Positions 38,865 to 49,706 of a stretch of DNA of 64,000 nucleotides are shown one piece after another. The position numbers and the translations under genes were made by a program. Under the pieces are notes generated by a model. The model did no database searches. It saw nothing but the letters and a program-made list of their open reading frames with translations, and had not been told where the DNA came from. The stretch lies in NCBI RefSeq assembly GCF_032854445.1, contig NC_088302.1, positions 15,061,338 through 15,125,337 of the forward strand, read 5' to 3'. Within the stretch, counting starts at the first letter, position 1, and the number at the start of each line of letters is the position of its first letter. The stretch is from Liolophura sinensis (lineage: Eukaryota > Mollusca > Polyplacophora > Chitonida > Chitonidae).

Positions 38865-39022
38865 ACGTACGTGGGAAGATCTTGCAGCAACCTGCGGATG
38901 GTCGTGGGTTTTCCCCGGGCTCGCCTGGTTTCCTCCCACCTTAATGCTGGCCGCCGTCGTATAAGTGAAATATTCTTGAGTACGGCGTAAACACCAATCA
39001 AATAAATAAATAAATAAATTCA
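38865..39022 (+). repeat. SINE copy (family A), well preserved
   Basis: It contains 'acgtgggaagatcttgcagc', 'aacctgcggatggtcgtggg', 'gctggccgccgtcgtataag', 'tgaaatattcttgagtacgg' and an (AAAT)n tail. This is one of the cleanest body copies in the window. Confidence 0.9.
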
Positions 39023-39529
39023 TAATAAAATATGATCACGTGAACCAAAATTATTTCCATATACTGACCACCCTGGTTTCCTTTTTTTGCGAATGTACTA
39101 TAGGGTGGATAGGCCTTTATGCATGGTTGACGGTAAGTATACCGACGTAAGACCCAACGCGTACATTATTTGGATTACACAATGTAAATTATCTGTACTG
39201 TGTCGAGCACTCTAAGTTTTACCTGCATGAATACCGCATATTCGGTTTCTCGAGGTAAACAGCTAATTGCTGCAAGATCTTCACACGTGCGATCAGAAAG
39301 GAAGCCATTATGAGCTGGATTTGAACTCACAGTGGCATGTACCTGCATATATGTCTACAAATAGATTATACATTGCGTTTCGTAATCCTGTATATACATG
39401 GCGAAAAGTTATGTTCAATTTCCTGCACTCATAAACTTTGTGACCTCAAGGTCATAAGATCAGGAATGGAACCCCGATCGGGTGATACTAAAGACTAAAA
39501 CTACTCAAAATGGACTTTAAACACTGAGT

Positions 39530-39770
39530 CTAATGCAAAGAAACATGACTGGTTGGCCCGGTCTCAGTATAATGTGAGTGTGGGTGGGGTGTCATGTCTT
39601 CAGCATGATACCTCAGTGGCGGCACCACTTGCATGAATGGACTTGCCTTGCCACAAGACACAGTATATATGTGTACACACACCAAATAACTCCTCGTCGT
39701 CATAAGACGTGAAAACCCAAGCATACACACGCATGCGCATACATACATACACACACACATACATATATTG
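39530..39770 (+). repeat. Dispersed repeat family B (SINE-like)
   Basis: It shares 'catgactggttggccc', 'agtataatgtgagtg', 'gggtggggtgtc', 'gcatgatac.tcagtggcgg' and 'gccacaagacacag' in order with copies at 61765-61975 and 63680-63910. All three end near a 'catacatac' simple repeat. Confidence 0.75.
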
Positions 39771-39891
39771 CTGCGGAAATAAGTGAAATAATCTTGAGCA
39801 TATACAGAAAAAATATCTGGATGGTGAACACAGATATATGGATAGCTAAATTTCCAATATAAACGGCCACTTCTTGGCTGATGGAAAATGG

Positions 39892-39897
39892 TTTATT
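39892..39897 (-). terminator. AATAAA polyadenylation signal of the 177-aa gene
   Basis: A minus-strand AATAAA lies 117 nt past the TAG stop at 40014. It is the first such signal downstream and gives a compact 3' UTR. Confidence 0.65.
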
Positions 39898-40013
39898 TTC
39901 AGTTATGTACAGAAAATGATGTATTTGCTGCTGATTTAGTTGTAAAAATCAATAATTTTGTCATTGTCACGTTCATAATTCTTCGTAGATTTTAAAAAAT
40001 TTCGTCCCTGACT

Positions 40014-43000
40014 CTATCGTCTGGACCGCCGACCACGAAACAAACCGTAGAATCTCCGTCGCAGGGGTTTTCTGGGTTTAGACTGCACCTTGTCTGGAAT
40101 AAAAAAGATGTCAAACATTAAACAACACCGTTCAAGAGTTCTAGCAAAAAAAAAAAAAAAACTCCCACAGATTCACACCAAACATCACATTTACCAGAAG
40201 AAAAATGGAATAGTTTCAATTCTGGAATTCTGTCTTTGGATAATGAGACAAATCGTCTTGCCTATTTTTGCGTATTTATGACAACCACCCATGAGTATAC
40301 CTGAACGCCTTCTTATAAGTGGGCAATTCTTGAGCACGGTGTTAGACATCAATCAGTCAATCAATTTATTTGTCGTATATAGCAACGAATTGGATGATGC
40401 AAAAGGTTTCAATATTCAATCACAATTTTTCATGCAAAAGTGAATTGGTGTGATAAATTACAAGCGTTAATTCAGAGGCCTACATAACACCCCTAACGGC
40501 AAATGTGAAACGTTCAGAATCTCAGGCCATATCCGTACAACCGTTCTCATTCCGGCTGTAACCTGGAGAACCGAAACATTTAACATTTTCTCAACCTAAT
40601 GACTGCTTCCTCTCTCTTCGTACGTAGGAAGGTCTCACAGAAACTTGCAGATGGCCGTGGGTTTCCCGCGGGCTCTGCCCGGTTTCCCACCATAATGCTG
40701 GCCGCCGTTGTATAAGTGAAATATTCTTATGTATGGAGTAACAGAGCAATTAAATAAATAAATTAACCGTTTGGTTGATTAAATGACTGGAGTTTAACGT
40801 CGTACTCAGATTACTTAATTTAAGCTGTGTTTCCACGCGGACACGTCGTTGAGCAAGCGTGCGATTTCTTGTCCGTTATTGTTTTCGCGAATGGGAATTA
40901 CAGAAATTCGCTGGAGTGTTTCATCGCGTTCATGTAAGATGTCTCATTTTACACGCATCAGACAAGGATTTATTGGTGCGATGAACTGAGGGAGAAGAAC
41001 AATCATATATAGGTAAACGCAGGTGTGGAAAAACTTTTCCGAATGCGTGGCGCAAACACAAGGACTAACGCAAACGAAATCACGTGTCCACGGAAACACA
41101 GCTTTAACTTTTTAAACCATGTATATTTATTTATTTTATTGAATTGGTATTTTACGCCGTACTCAAGAGTATTTCACTTATACGATGGTGAAAGGAAACC
41201 TTAAACCATGGATATGATTGTATATATATAGTGATACTCTATACACATGCATATTAAGATAGAAAACTTACCAGTTACCAAATTTGGTCGGTCGGCTGTG
41301 TCATTCTCATCGTCCACGCCACAGTTTTCCCTGAAATACTTAGTCAAGGCCACGACTTCTGGGTCGTTCTCGTCCTAAAATGAAAGTTAATTTATATGTT
41401 TGATTGATGTTTTTACATGCCACAATCTTTTTCTCATACAGACTACGAAGATGCATGGTTAGGCTATAATAATTCTGGAAAAGCGAAACAATCTTGTACC
41501 TCGCTATAAAGCACCGAACATACCCACTGATGTACGCCTACAACTAATTAACATAGTTTGATATATTTACAGAACTTGGCACGCACCTATTCAACACTGT
41601 ACATTGGAAAACGACTTTGTAAATAAGGCACAGTTTGATGAAGAGTATTTTGTGTAAAGTAGCCCTTAATTTAGTACATTTATCTTTCTACAAAATACGT
41701 TGTAAGGGTAGCTAAGGGCTTACTTAAAGGAGAAGAAAATCTAAAAGCATGACACTTTAGGCTGAAAAGAGCACATTTTTTTTTCTATCTGGTGGTGCCT
41801 GCTGCATAATTTTGCCATTTCCCTCGCCATGCACGTAAAGCCTGAAAACGGCAAAGCTGGCATAAATCCCTGAGTCCATCGCGTCCTCCATCTTTAACAC
41901 CTTGTAATTTGTGAGGGGGTGTGTTGCCTCTCAGCCAGTGAGAATCATTAAAACTGCCGGCTTGTTCGTGTAAACTCGGAACCTACGTCCAACGTTCCGG
42001 TTTCTCGATCGTCAAGCGGAAAACGAACTGTACTGTTCGCTACCTCCCAGGAAGAAAAATTCTACGGGAAATGTATGAACTGCACTTCGGTGGTTTCCGA
42101 CGGCAATTCTCCTCCTAACACAGAAGACTTCAGGACTAGTTCTTAAGCAAAATGCTCACAGCGGATTTTGGCGCTGACTTTATTTATAATTTATCAACTT
42201 GAGGTATATATTAGAATTTTTTTAAGGCATGCACCTGCGAGGAAAAGCATACTCTTTTCAATGGTATTTGATAGATATTTAAATTTTCTTCTCCTTTAAC
42301 TAAGTATGCAGCATTAAACCGGACCCATATCATGTAAGGTTTGGAAGAATGTATCGCACTTACCACACCCACCCTTTGCCCGTATTTCTCCAGCAGTATT
42401 TCTATAGCTGAAATGAAAAACAGTAAAATTTCTTTAGATCGAAAGGAAACGAACATTTGTCGTGTGTATAATAATATGAAAATCTAATTTTGCAATTTAA
42501 TAACTATATATATAGATATGTACATCAGGTGGTAACATATGAACATTCGTAACTAAAACAGCACTGTCACGTGGTTGATTATTATGAATGTTCGTGATGA
42601 AAACCAGACACTAACTCTTAGGTCACGTGGTGAATTATTTTGAATGTTCGTGAGGAAAACCGGGCACCAACAATCTGATCATGTGGTTAATGATTTATGA
42701 GGAAAATGAGGTTAATTGTCATGAACATTCGTGAGAAAAGACTCTATATACACTTACATGTTTCTCCAGACCTTTCCGCCTCTTCCTCCAACTCATCAAG
42801 TTTCTGCTGAACCGTCTTATCAAATATGTCCAAGAAACCTGTGGGCGTGAACAGTATCTTTTACATGTCATGTCTGTATTTTTTTTCTTTCTTTTCATGT
42901 CATGTCTTTTTTCCGCCTGCGCAAGAGATGACCATAGTGGTTTATATCATGGATTTAAAATTTAAGCTATTATTTGCATCGTTGGCTCCATACTTGTGCA

Positions 43001-43649
43001 AGGGTTTCTAGTGTAGTACAAGAATCTGGAAAAAAAATCTTCACCCGTTCGCAGAAGAAGTCAGAATACAGATTTTAAATCGATTAAATTTCCATGTTTT
43101 TAGACTGACCTTGAATTTCGTTCTTCGGTAACAACTTCCAGCCCAGTTCGTGTAATACTTCCATTGCGGGTCTGGTCAGCAATTTCTGTAAAAAACAGTT
43201 CATCAAAGTGTGTGATTTCCTCATGCCAAAATTAATACAGTAAAAGAGGAGCTATGTTATATTTCTCTCCCAACCCATAACAGCCAAAATAGGCTAACTG
43301 AAGATCTCAATTGCAATTGCTTCAGAACTGTGGAATGCATAATCCTTGACATATTTTGTCTCAGACAGCCCTGTCTATCGTTTAGTATCTACCCGTATAT
43401 TATAGCACTCTTCCATCACCCTCCCTCTAGCCCTACAGACAAGGCCTCGCGTGTTCGAATCCAGCCCTCGCCGCATGGCTCGGCAGAGGCTTTCAGTCAG
43501 GAGGTTTGTCAGATACCTGGCGAAGGGCTGACTTTGTTTTCTCACAGTTATGTTCGGTCTCCTCTGTTCATAAAGCTGACTTACGTAGTATAAGTGAAAT
43601 ATTTTTCAGTTCGGTCTTACACCAATCAATACATCAATCAATACATACA

Positions 43650-43720
<71 letters not shown>

Positions 43721-44374
43721 ACCTTGATGTATATGTAGAGCTGTTCATAATGATGACTTCGTCAGTTAAGTTTAAAAATTCACCACAAACTCACTGTCAA
43801 AGAATCTGGGAGGCCCTGGCCTCCTCTGTCGATCCCTAGCTCTGTCTTCCATCTTGTCCATGGCGGACCATATGAACAGCCATTTTGAATACTCTGTCAA
43901 AAAGTTGAGATTTTGTTTAAATTATTTGACTCTCTGCTTGAACGTAAGGTCGCGTATAGACTGACGGGCAATGCAATAGAAGACTTAGGGCAGAGACAGC
44001 TATGCACGAAGGTGGGATAATTGAACAACATTTTCTTCGAAACAGTAGGCCTACATTGTTAGCTTATCCAGATCAAAGCTTTATGATTACAAAACATATA
44101 TTCACAGAAATGTGCCACAAGAAATAAACTACGCAAGGTCTTACATATATGCATATATTACATAAGTACACATTTCTATAATGTATGAAGAAGACAAGTA
44201 TATACTTGTTTCTACTCGCACAATATCAACGGGTATGCCTTTTTGTTTTAATAAACGCAAAGCATGATGAAGTATACCCGCCCTTGTAATAAGCGTTACA
44301 TGTTCTACTCACAGCCTGGATTTCTTACCGTCAATCATCGTCATTCCCTCTGCAATTCTGTCCGCCATTGTTTA
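40014..44374 (-). CDS. Unrecognised 177-aa protein, seven coding exons
   Basis: Minus-strand exons are 44329-44374 (ATG at 44368), 43784-43893, 43110-43185, 42758-42838, 42364-42407, 41272-41374 and 40014-40093 (stop TAG). Coding lengths 40+110+76+81+44+103+80 sum to 534 nt, and all phases (1, 0, 1, 1, 0, 1) close without a stop. The start codon lies in AACAATGG. I do not recognise the family. The protein has a hydrophobic/aromatic patch (KWLFIWSAM, 17-25), a basic run RARDRQRR, a helix-like core KLLTRPAMEVLHELGWKLLP (51-70), an acidic coiled-coil-like stretch QQKLDELEEEAER (86-98), an acidic DDENDTAD, and a strongly basic tail ending FRGRRSRR. There is no signal peptide or membrane span, so a nuclear or cytosolic protein is plausible. 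The second donor (GTG|gtgaat) is weak. It was chosen over a stronger GTGAGT 11 nt upstream because only it keeps the frame. Confidence 0.82.
40285..40372 (+). repeat. SINE tail fragment (subfamily 2)
   Basis: 'ttataagtgggcaattcttg', 'agcacggtgttagacatcaa' and 'tcagtcaatcaat' match the 3' end of the copy at 8990-9215. It lies in the last intron of the 177-aa gene. Confidence 0.6.
40618..40765 (+). repeat. SINE copy (family A)
   Basis: It shows 'gatggccgtgggtttcccgc', 'gggctctgcccggtttccca', 'ccataatgctggccgccgtt' and 'gtataagtgaaatattctta' plus a tail. It is antisense to the host gene, in its last intron. Confidence 0.85.
40822..41104. mobile_element. MITE with inverted ends AAGCTGTGTTTCC
   Basis: The left end AAGCTGTGTTTCCACGCGGACACGT pairs with the right end read in reverse, AAGCTGTGTTTCCGTGGACACGT (a 2-nt gap). 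The roughly 283-bp unit has no reading frame and sits in the last intron of the 177-aa gene. TTAA-like sequence abuts the ends, but a clean target duplication could not be proven. Confidence 0.7.
41120..41205 (-). repeat. SINE 3' fragment (family A), reverse orientation
   Basis: A (TTTA)n-type tail followed by 'gaattggtattttacgccgt', 'actcaagagtatttcactta' and 'tacgatgg'. Only the end of the element is present. Confidence 0.75.
42520..42745. repeat. Local tandem repeat, about 70-bp unit
   Basis: Three to four diverged units in an intron of the 177-aa gene each combine 'tcacgtggttgatta', 'ttatgaatgttcgtga' and 'gaaaacc.g.cac'. 'gaacattcgt' also flanks the array in reverse sense. Confidence 0.6.
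43420..43722 (+). repeat. tRNA-derived SINE (subfamily 2) with a long (AAAT)n tail
   Basis: The B-box region 'cgcgtgttcgaatcca' is followed by 'tcagtcaggaggtttgtcag', 'gtataagtgaaatatttttc' and 'acaccaatcaat'. An expanded AAAT microsatellite (43651-43722) grew from its tail. It lies in an intron of the 177-aa gene. Confidence 0.75.
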
Positions 44375-44509
44375 CTGACAAAGATTGTTGTATATAAACC
44401 TATATATACAAGTGATCTGTAATATAAAGTTTAAATGGTTTACGTTACTGCGCATGTTGCACATCACGAGTATACGCATGAATTTACTTAATGTCAAAAT
44501 TTTTAATCG

Positions 44510-44535
44510 TCGGGGGTGGGGGGGGGGGGGGGGCT
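44510..44535. repeat. G-rich homopolymer run
   Basis: A run of more than 15 G residues with one T interruption. It is a likely polymorphic and error-prone site, just upstream of the first coding exon of the 177-aa gene. Confidence 0.9.
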
Positions 44536-44922
44536 CTTGATTAAATTAGTTGTGTGTTTGTAGCTTGTCATGCCAGGTATACCAAGTGAAAGACGTCGGG
44601 GTTTCCTGCAAGGTTTACACCTAATTTCCGTCACCTTCAGATAGATCAGCTAGTGAATAATGCTAATAATGCTTCCACATATTCAAATTAGCACCATTGC
44701 TGTGGTAGCCATGCATGTGGCACAACACAATTTCATTTTTTTTCACGATTAATAACAACGCAGGAAAATTAATAATGTGGTGGCAAAAGTTTGCATAAGA
44801 TAGGTGCATATATACACTGTGATATAGAATTAGATCAACCAAATGCATGGCTATCTTCTATCAGATGTTGCAGATTAATATATATAATACAGATACAATG
44901 TATAAAACCTTATATAACTTAC

Positions 44923-45075
44923 CAAATCAACTTTCCTGGCACAAGATAACTTACACCTCTGAGCACGCAAACCTTCTCTGTGCATGAACAATGGTATGAC
45001 GTCATCCTTTGTTGACGTCATACTGTATGACATTACTTCCATCGTGTATTTCCAAAATCATGACGTCATAATTAT
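44923..45075 (-). promoter_or_regulatory. Candidate promoter and non-coding exon 1a of the 177-aa gene
   Basis: On the minus strand a strong donor TTTG|gtaagtt sits at 44923/44922. The first coding exon begins at a good acceptor, ctttgtcag|TAAACAATGG (44374), so an upstream non-coding exon is expected. Just upstream of this donor lie three perfect CRE palindromes TGACGTCA at 44997-45004, 45013-45020 and 45061-45068. CREs bind CREB/ATF/CREM factors and usually act near the transcription start. Exon 1a would span roughly 44923 to 44990. Confidence 0.5.
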
Positions 45076-45291
45076 TCTACGACGAGTACTGATGAACATA
45101 TGTTGATGAGTAAATACTTCGACTGTTCTTGCTAAGGCATCAGCGAATGAGTATAATCATAATGAATATACTGGCATAGGTGCAGTGTGCAGTACTGGAA
45201 CATCAGATACACAACTAAACGGACGTCACCTCTACATGTTACATGCCGGTTTGCCTACTGCTGTACCACTGCATGAGGGCTATAGGCCTAG

Positions 45292-45399
<108 letters not shown>

Positions 45400-46010
45400 A
45401 ATGTGTTTTTCACAGTACACAATAATGTGCATGTACATGTATGCTTCATTTTGGAGACAGCTTTGTTTACCTAATTTGTGATGCTTAATTCTTTTAGAAA
45501 AACTGAAGTAGTGTCGACAAATAAGAATGCAGGAAACAAATTAGTCAAAAGAATCATAATCATTACAAATATCAGTAATCCCGTAGAGCGCTTTCATAAT
45601 GGTCTGTAAACCCTACTCTAGAATTTGTACGCGTGATTCAGAGACAGGATTGTTCAAAAAGATCAGTACGATATATACATGTAGGGACTACATGCAGTAG
45701 ACTAGGCTTAATTTTACCTCATAGTATCCGACTACCAGGCTTTCATTTCATGGGATAAATTAATGAAATCCGCGAAAACTCACCCACCCCTTCTCTTGTA
45801 AAAATCTGAATTCGGTATGGTGACATCTCCGCAAGTGCAATGTACAATATACCTGTCGTCTTCGCATGTGAATAGCGTTTTCTTCAATTACTAATGAAGT
45901 ACTGGCAATTGATATGCAATTGCAAACGTCTTGGTCAATTTAAAAATATATACAAACATACGAGAATGAAAACATTACATTCTGGCCAAAAAACATGTTG
46001 AGATACGTAC

Positions 46011-46170
46011 CGCAAAACTGTAAAACTTGTTCTTCTTGTCCGACAAACGTGCAGTGAAAACAGGCTGCCTTCGATGAACAATAAACTGACATCATCCATT
46101 GTTGACGTCACCATAAACGCCTTTATGATGTCATCAACTCTGGCTGATTTCCTCCTCTCTGACGTCAGAT
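46011..46170 (-). promoter_or_regulatory. Candidate alternative promoter and non-coding exon 1b
   Basis: A second minus-strand donor, TTTTGCG|gtacgt, lies at 46011/46010. Upstream are perfect CREs at 46103-46110 and 46160-46167 and a one-off variant (TGACATCA) near 46087. The 37-bp block 46074-46110 matches 44984-45020 at 31 of 37 positions, so the two promoter cores appear to be duplicates. Confidence 0.45.
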
Positions 46171-46432
46171 GGCGCTAATGGCTTCCGTCGAAGCCACTAG
46201 CACATGGTGTACTTTACTTAGCTATCGTCATTGTTTCAGACACAGCGACTTATGTAACTGTTTCTGTTCTATTTGTGCATAACGTTGTGACACCACGATG
46301 TTGTATGTGACATTGTGACGTCCAATCCCCCGCTACGAAAGTGTTACTATATATAAATAACCAATCGTAGGGCAAATAGCTTTGTAATGTACCTGACGTC
46401 CCATTCAAGGTACGCAAGGTACGTCAGAGAAC

Positions 46433-46654
46433 CTGGGGCTGATTCCACAAAACGTTTCTGACTGAAGTCTAAATTTGAAGTACGTTGTTAAAGCTTATTT
46501 TGGTGTTTTGGAAATTGAAATTCTGTCCACCTCATTAATGTCATCTTGAAATAAATGTTTCCAAATTTCAACTTTCATTATAAAAAACTATGTATCGTAA
46601 AGAGTTTATAGATTTTTACTTAAATCTGAAACGGCTTAGTGGAATCGGCCCCAG
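46433..46654. mobile_element. MITE with inverted ends CTGGGGCYGATTCCAC
   Basis: The left end CTGGGGCTGATTCCAC...ACGTTTCTGA is mirrored by the right end, which in reverse reads CTGGGGCCGATTCCAC...CCGTTTCAGA. The inverted repeat is at least 35 bp in a 222-bp non-coding unit. Confidence 0.75.
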
Positions 46655-47770
46655 ACTAGTAATCCACTCAGCTCCGTCGTCACAATGTATTTGTTCATGA
46701 AGCAACGCATACTGTCTTTGAATCCAAGGCAAAAATTTAGCGTTGCTATCTGTATGTAGCAACGTATCCCCACATGGGTTCTAGGCGATTAGACTTTCAT
46801 GACAAGTACCACGCATTGGTCATATTTATTTATATTTTTATTTCATTGGATTGTTTTTTAACGCCTGTATGCTTAAGAATCTTAAAGGCGGTCAATTCTA
46901 AACGTGGAGAAAAGCGGAGTTCCCGATATATACACATTACTGACTAACACGCTATGATACATAGAAATATGCACACTATATTCGTGAAAAAAGGACTTTT
47001 CACCTAACGCCAGAAGGCGAAAATGGCCACAGAATCGTTGTCGACCAGTTATTGACACCAAGGCTCCAGGACCAAGGAGAGCGCGGGATACAACAAATCC
47101 CCTGTCCAAGACAGGGTTGAGCCCATATATCACGGGTCCTAGCGACTGAAAGACAAGCGCGCATCCCGCTCCCACATATTGTGGTCTGTCCGCATGATGT
47201 TTATTTGCATGATGCCTGTCCAACTGTAGATTTTTTTATTTTTATTTTATTTTACGGGATAAGTTGAGTAGAACATGTGGGTGTAGTAAACCAGACAGCT
47301 GGGAGCAAATCACCGAAATTCGCCAGGTACCATGTCTAACAAAAGTTTAAACTTCGGTGACAAACTATTCCAACAACTAAGTGGCTTCTTGCTGTGTAAA
47401 ACACACCATTTTCTGCTATTACGCTGCAGTGCTTGTGAACGACTAGTTGGCGTAACGGGCGCTGTTTTATGAAAGCAGTGACATACTATAGAGGACAACA
47501 CTGTTTGGACCGACATGTTGGAGGCGGACACTGTTACTCATCATGGGCACTTACTGTTTCAGACGTATCAATTAGATCAAGGTCTATATTCACAATCAGC
47601 CAATCAGTGGCCTCTCTGTAGGCCTTAAACAGACTTCTCACTGTTCACCTGCGGTGCAAAACAACACTTCAGGGTGAAACGTCTGCATATTTCATAAGTT
47701 TACGCAATCTTCGTTAAATATGGTACACCAGCAACAATGAATATGTTAAAACAAAACAAAACCCACCTTG
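46655..47770. other. Stretch with unsupported reading frames
   Basis: Two minus-strand frames (113 codons at 46882-47223, 73 codons at 47310-47531) show no domain, splice context or family resemblance. They could be relics of a mobile element, but I cannot support a gene. Confidence 0.4.
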
Positions 47771-47783
47771 TGCCTGTACATCT

Positions 47784-47789
47784 TTTATT
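47784..47789 (-). terminator. AATAAA polyadenylation signal of MYDGF
   Basis: A canonical minus-strand signal ('gcaataaaag') about 1.9 kb after the MYDGF stop codon, with AT-rich DNA and no other gene between. Shorter 3' UTRs using weaker signals are possible. Confidence 0.5.
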
Positions 47790-49706
47790 GCATTTGTAGG
47801 ATTAATAAACCCTCGTATTTCACATTTCCTTGCACGATTATTTAAGTGTGGATTACATCATATAAATATTTTCTTTTGTTTCTTACAAAAAAGCAAAAAG
47901 TATTGAGCCATCTTTTTACCAATTTCCAAAAATTAAACCATTATCAATACATATTGTGTATGTACAAAAAGTATGTCACAGCTTCATTACCATGGTAACC
48001 AGACCACCACCAAACATTACACACAGAGGCGATAAACTTCACAGCACATGAGCCTATTGTCTTATTATCATTAGAAACAACTTCAAAATATAATTTCATG
48101 TCAAACATCACATGAAGGCAAAGGAGACTTGGGATCAGTTTCTAGTCTGTCAGCTGGTAGATACAGACTTAACAAGGCCTATAAAATTTCAAGAAAAATC
48201 ACCCACTAATTCATGTTCATAGCCGATGATCATCATAGCCTGACAGGCGATAAAATTTAATGGGCATGGTTTTCTACATACATCACTTGAACTATCTTAC
48301 AAACTGACTCAATATAAAGGCATTTTACGCCAATTCGCACAAATAGCGTATTTATATGGAGATGTATGCTATTTTAGATGCTTCTCCACAACAATAATAT
48401 GCTTTATAGAGCTTTAACACTTATAGCCTATAGATTTACAACAACCACTGCTTTCAAATCTAGCATATATCAGGTAAGAATGATGTATTCTGTCCAAATT
48501 CATATTTTTAGGTATGCCTTTGGATACCTTATACTGTGAACTCAAAGAAGTTACATCTCCTTTACAATCGGCTAGCTACAGCATAAAATAAAAATGGGAA
48601 ATTTCAAGATGAGCCCGCTAATGGGAAATCTTTTACAAACGCTGTATCATATGCATCTTGCTCGATGATTGTTATCGTCGGCTTTACACCAGGCGCATGT
48701 TGTGATTGATACCCAAATTAGTACAACTGACCTGAAAGCAATGTAACTCAGAAATGCCAGGTTTACCTGTTTTCTGTTTCGTTTTCACAAAAGTTTGTAC
48801 ATTACTTTTCATTTAATTATACTCTTATATACCGTCACATTATCATGTTATATCCCTGACAATGAAGTTCATAAGAAAACAGATTCATATAGATTTATGA
48901 AAAAAAATGGCCAAGAATGATAAATCCTCATCAGCTTAACATAGTAATTTCTTCTACGATGTAACACATGATGTGAAGTCACAAATACCATATTTCTGAA
49001 ATACTGTTGGCCACATTCTGGCAGCTTGCAATAGTACTTTCGTTACCTTGGGTTTTCAGACTAAATGACAGCATCATGCCTGTCAAACAATACTTAGCTT
49101 GGACATGCCCAACTCTCATAATTATTTTATGCCACCTTAACTCGGACTATAAAATAACCACCACAAGAAAAATCACACCTCTCATTCAACAAGGCCTTTT
49201 ATGACAGTAAAAAGCCAAGAACAAAAGTAGAAGACATATCAAAACAATCTTCCATATTTTTTTTTTTTCCCATCCATGTTCTGAATTATAGCCCAAATTT
49301 ATATTGGGTATTATTTGCCTCTATCAAGGGGAATCAGTTGCATTATTGCAGTAACAAGGAATACTTTCACCTGTAAAGTTTAACATTTTTCAGGTGATAC
49401 ATTTTGATTGATTCTGACCGATTCATCCACCTTATGATTTAAGAGTTTTTCATGAAGTTTGATCAATTCCTTATGAGAAAAACTTAAGCAGTGGCATCAA
49501 AAGTATTACTTTAAGGCCTTTGTGTGCTTCTGAAAGAGAATGTTCACATACCAAACTTTAGATGAAATACAGTATCATGTTTTAACAGAGACAAACAGCC
49601 CAGCACCAGCCAATCTTTATTCTACTGCCTTGTTTTCACTATCTTTGCTGATGTAGTTTGTGTTAATGATAAAAGACAAAATGTTTTCACTGCATGTAGA
49701 TTTTCA
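47790..49706 (-). other. Probable long 3' UTR of MYDGF
   Basis: AT-rich, repeat-free, no open frame with support. Its uninterrupted character between the stop codon and the AATAAA suggests a 1.9-kb UTR, but no transcript evidence is available here. Confidence 0.45.

Noticed and set aside
46882-47223. 113-codon minus-strand frame
   Set aside because: No family resemblance, no splice signals and no promoter or poly(A) context that I could defend.
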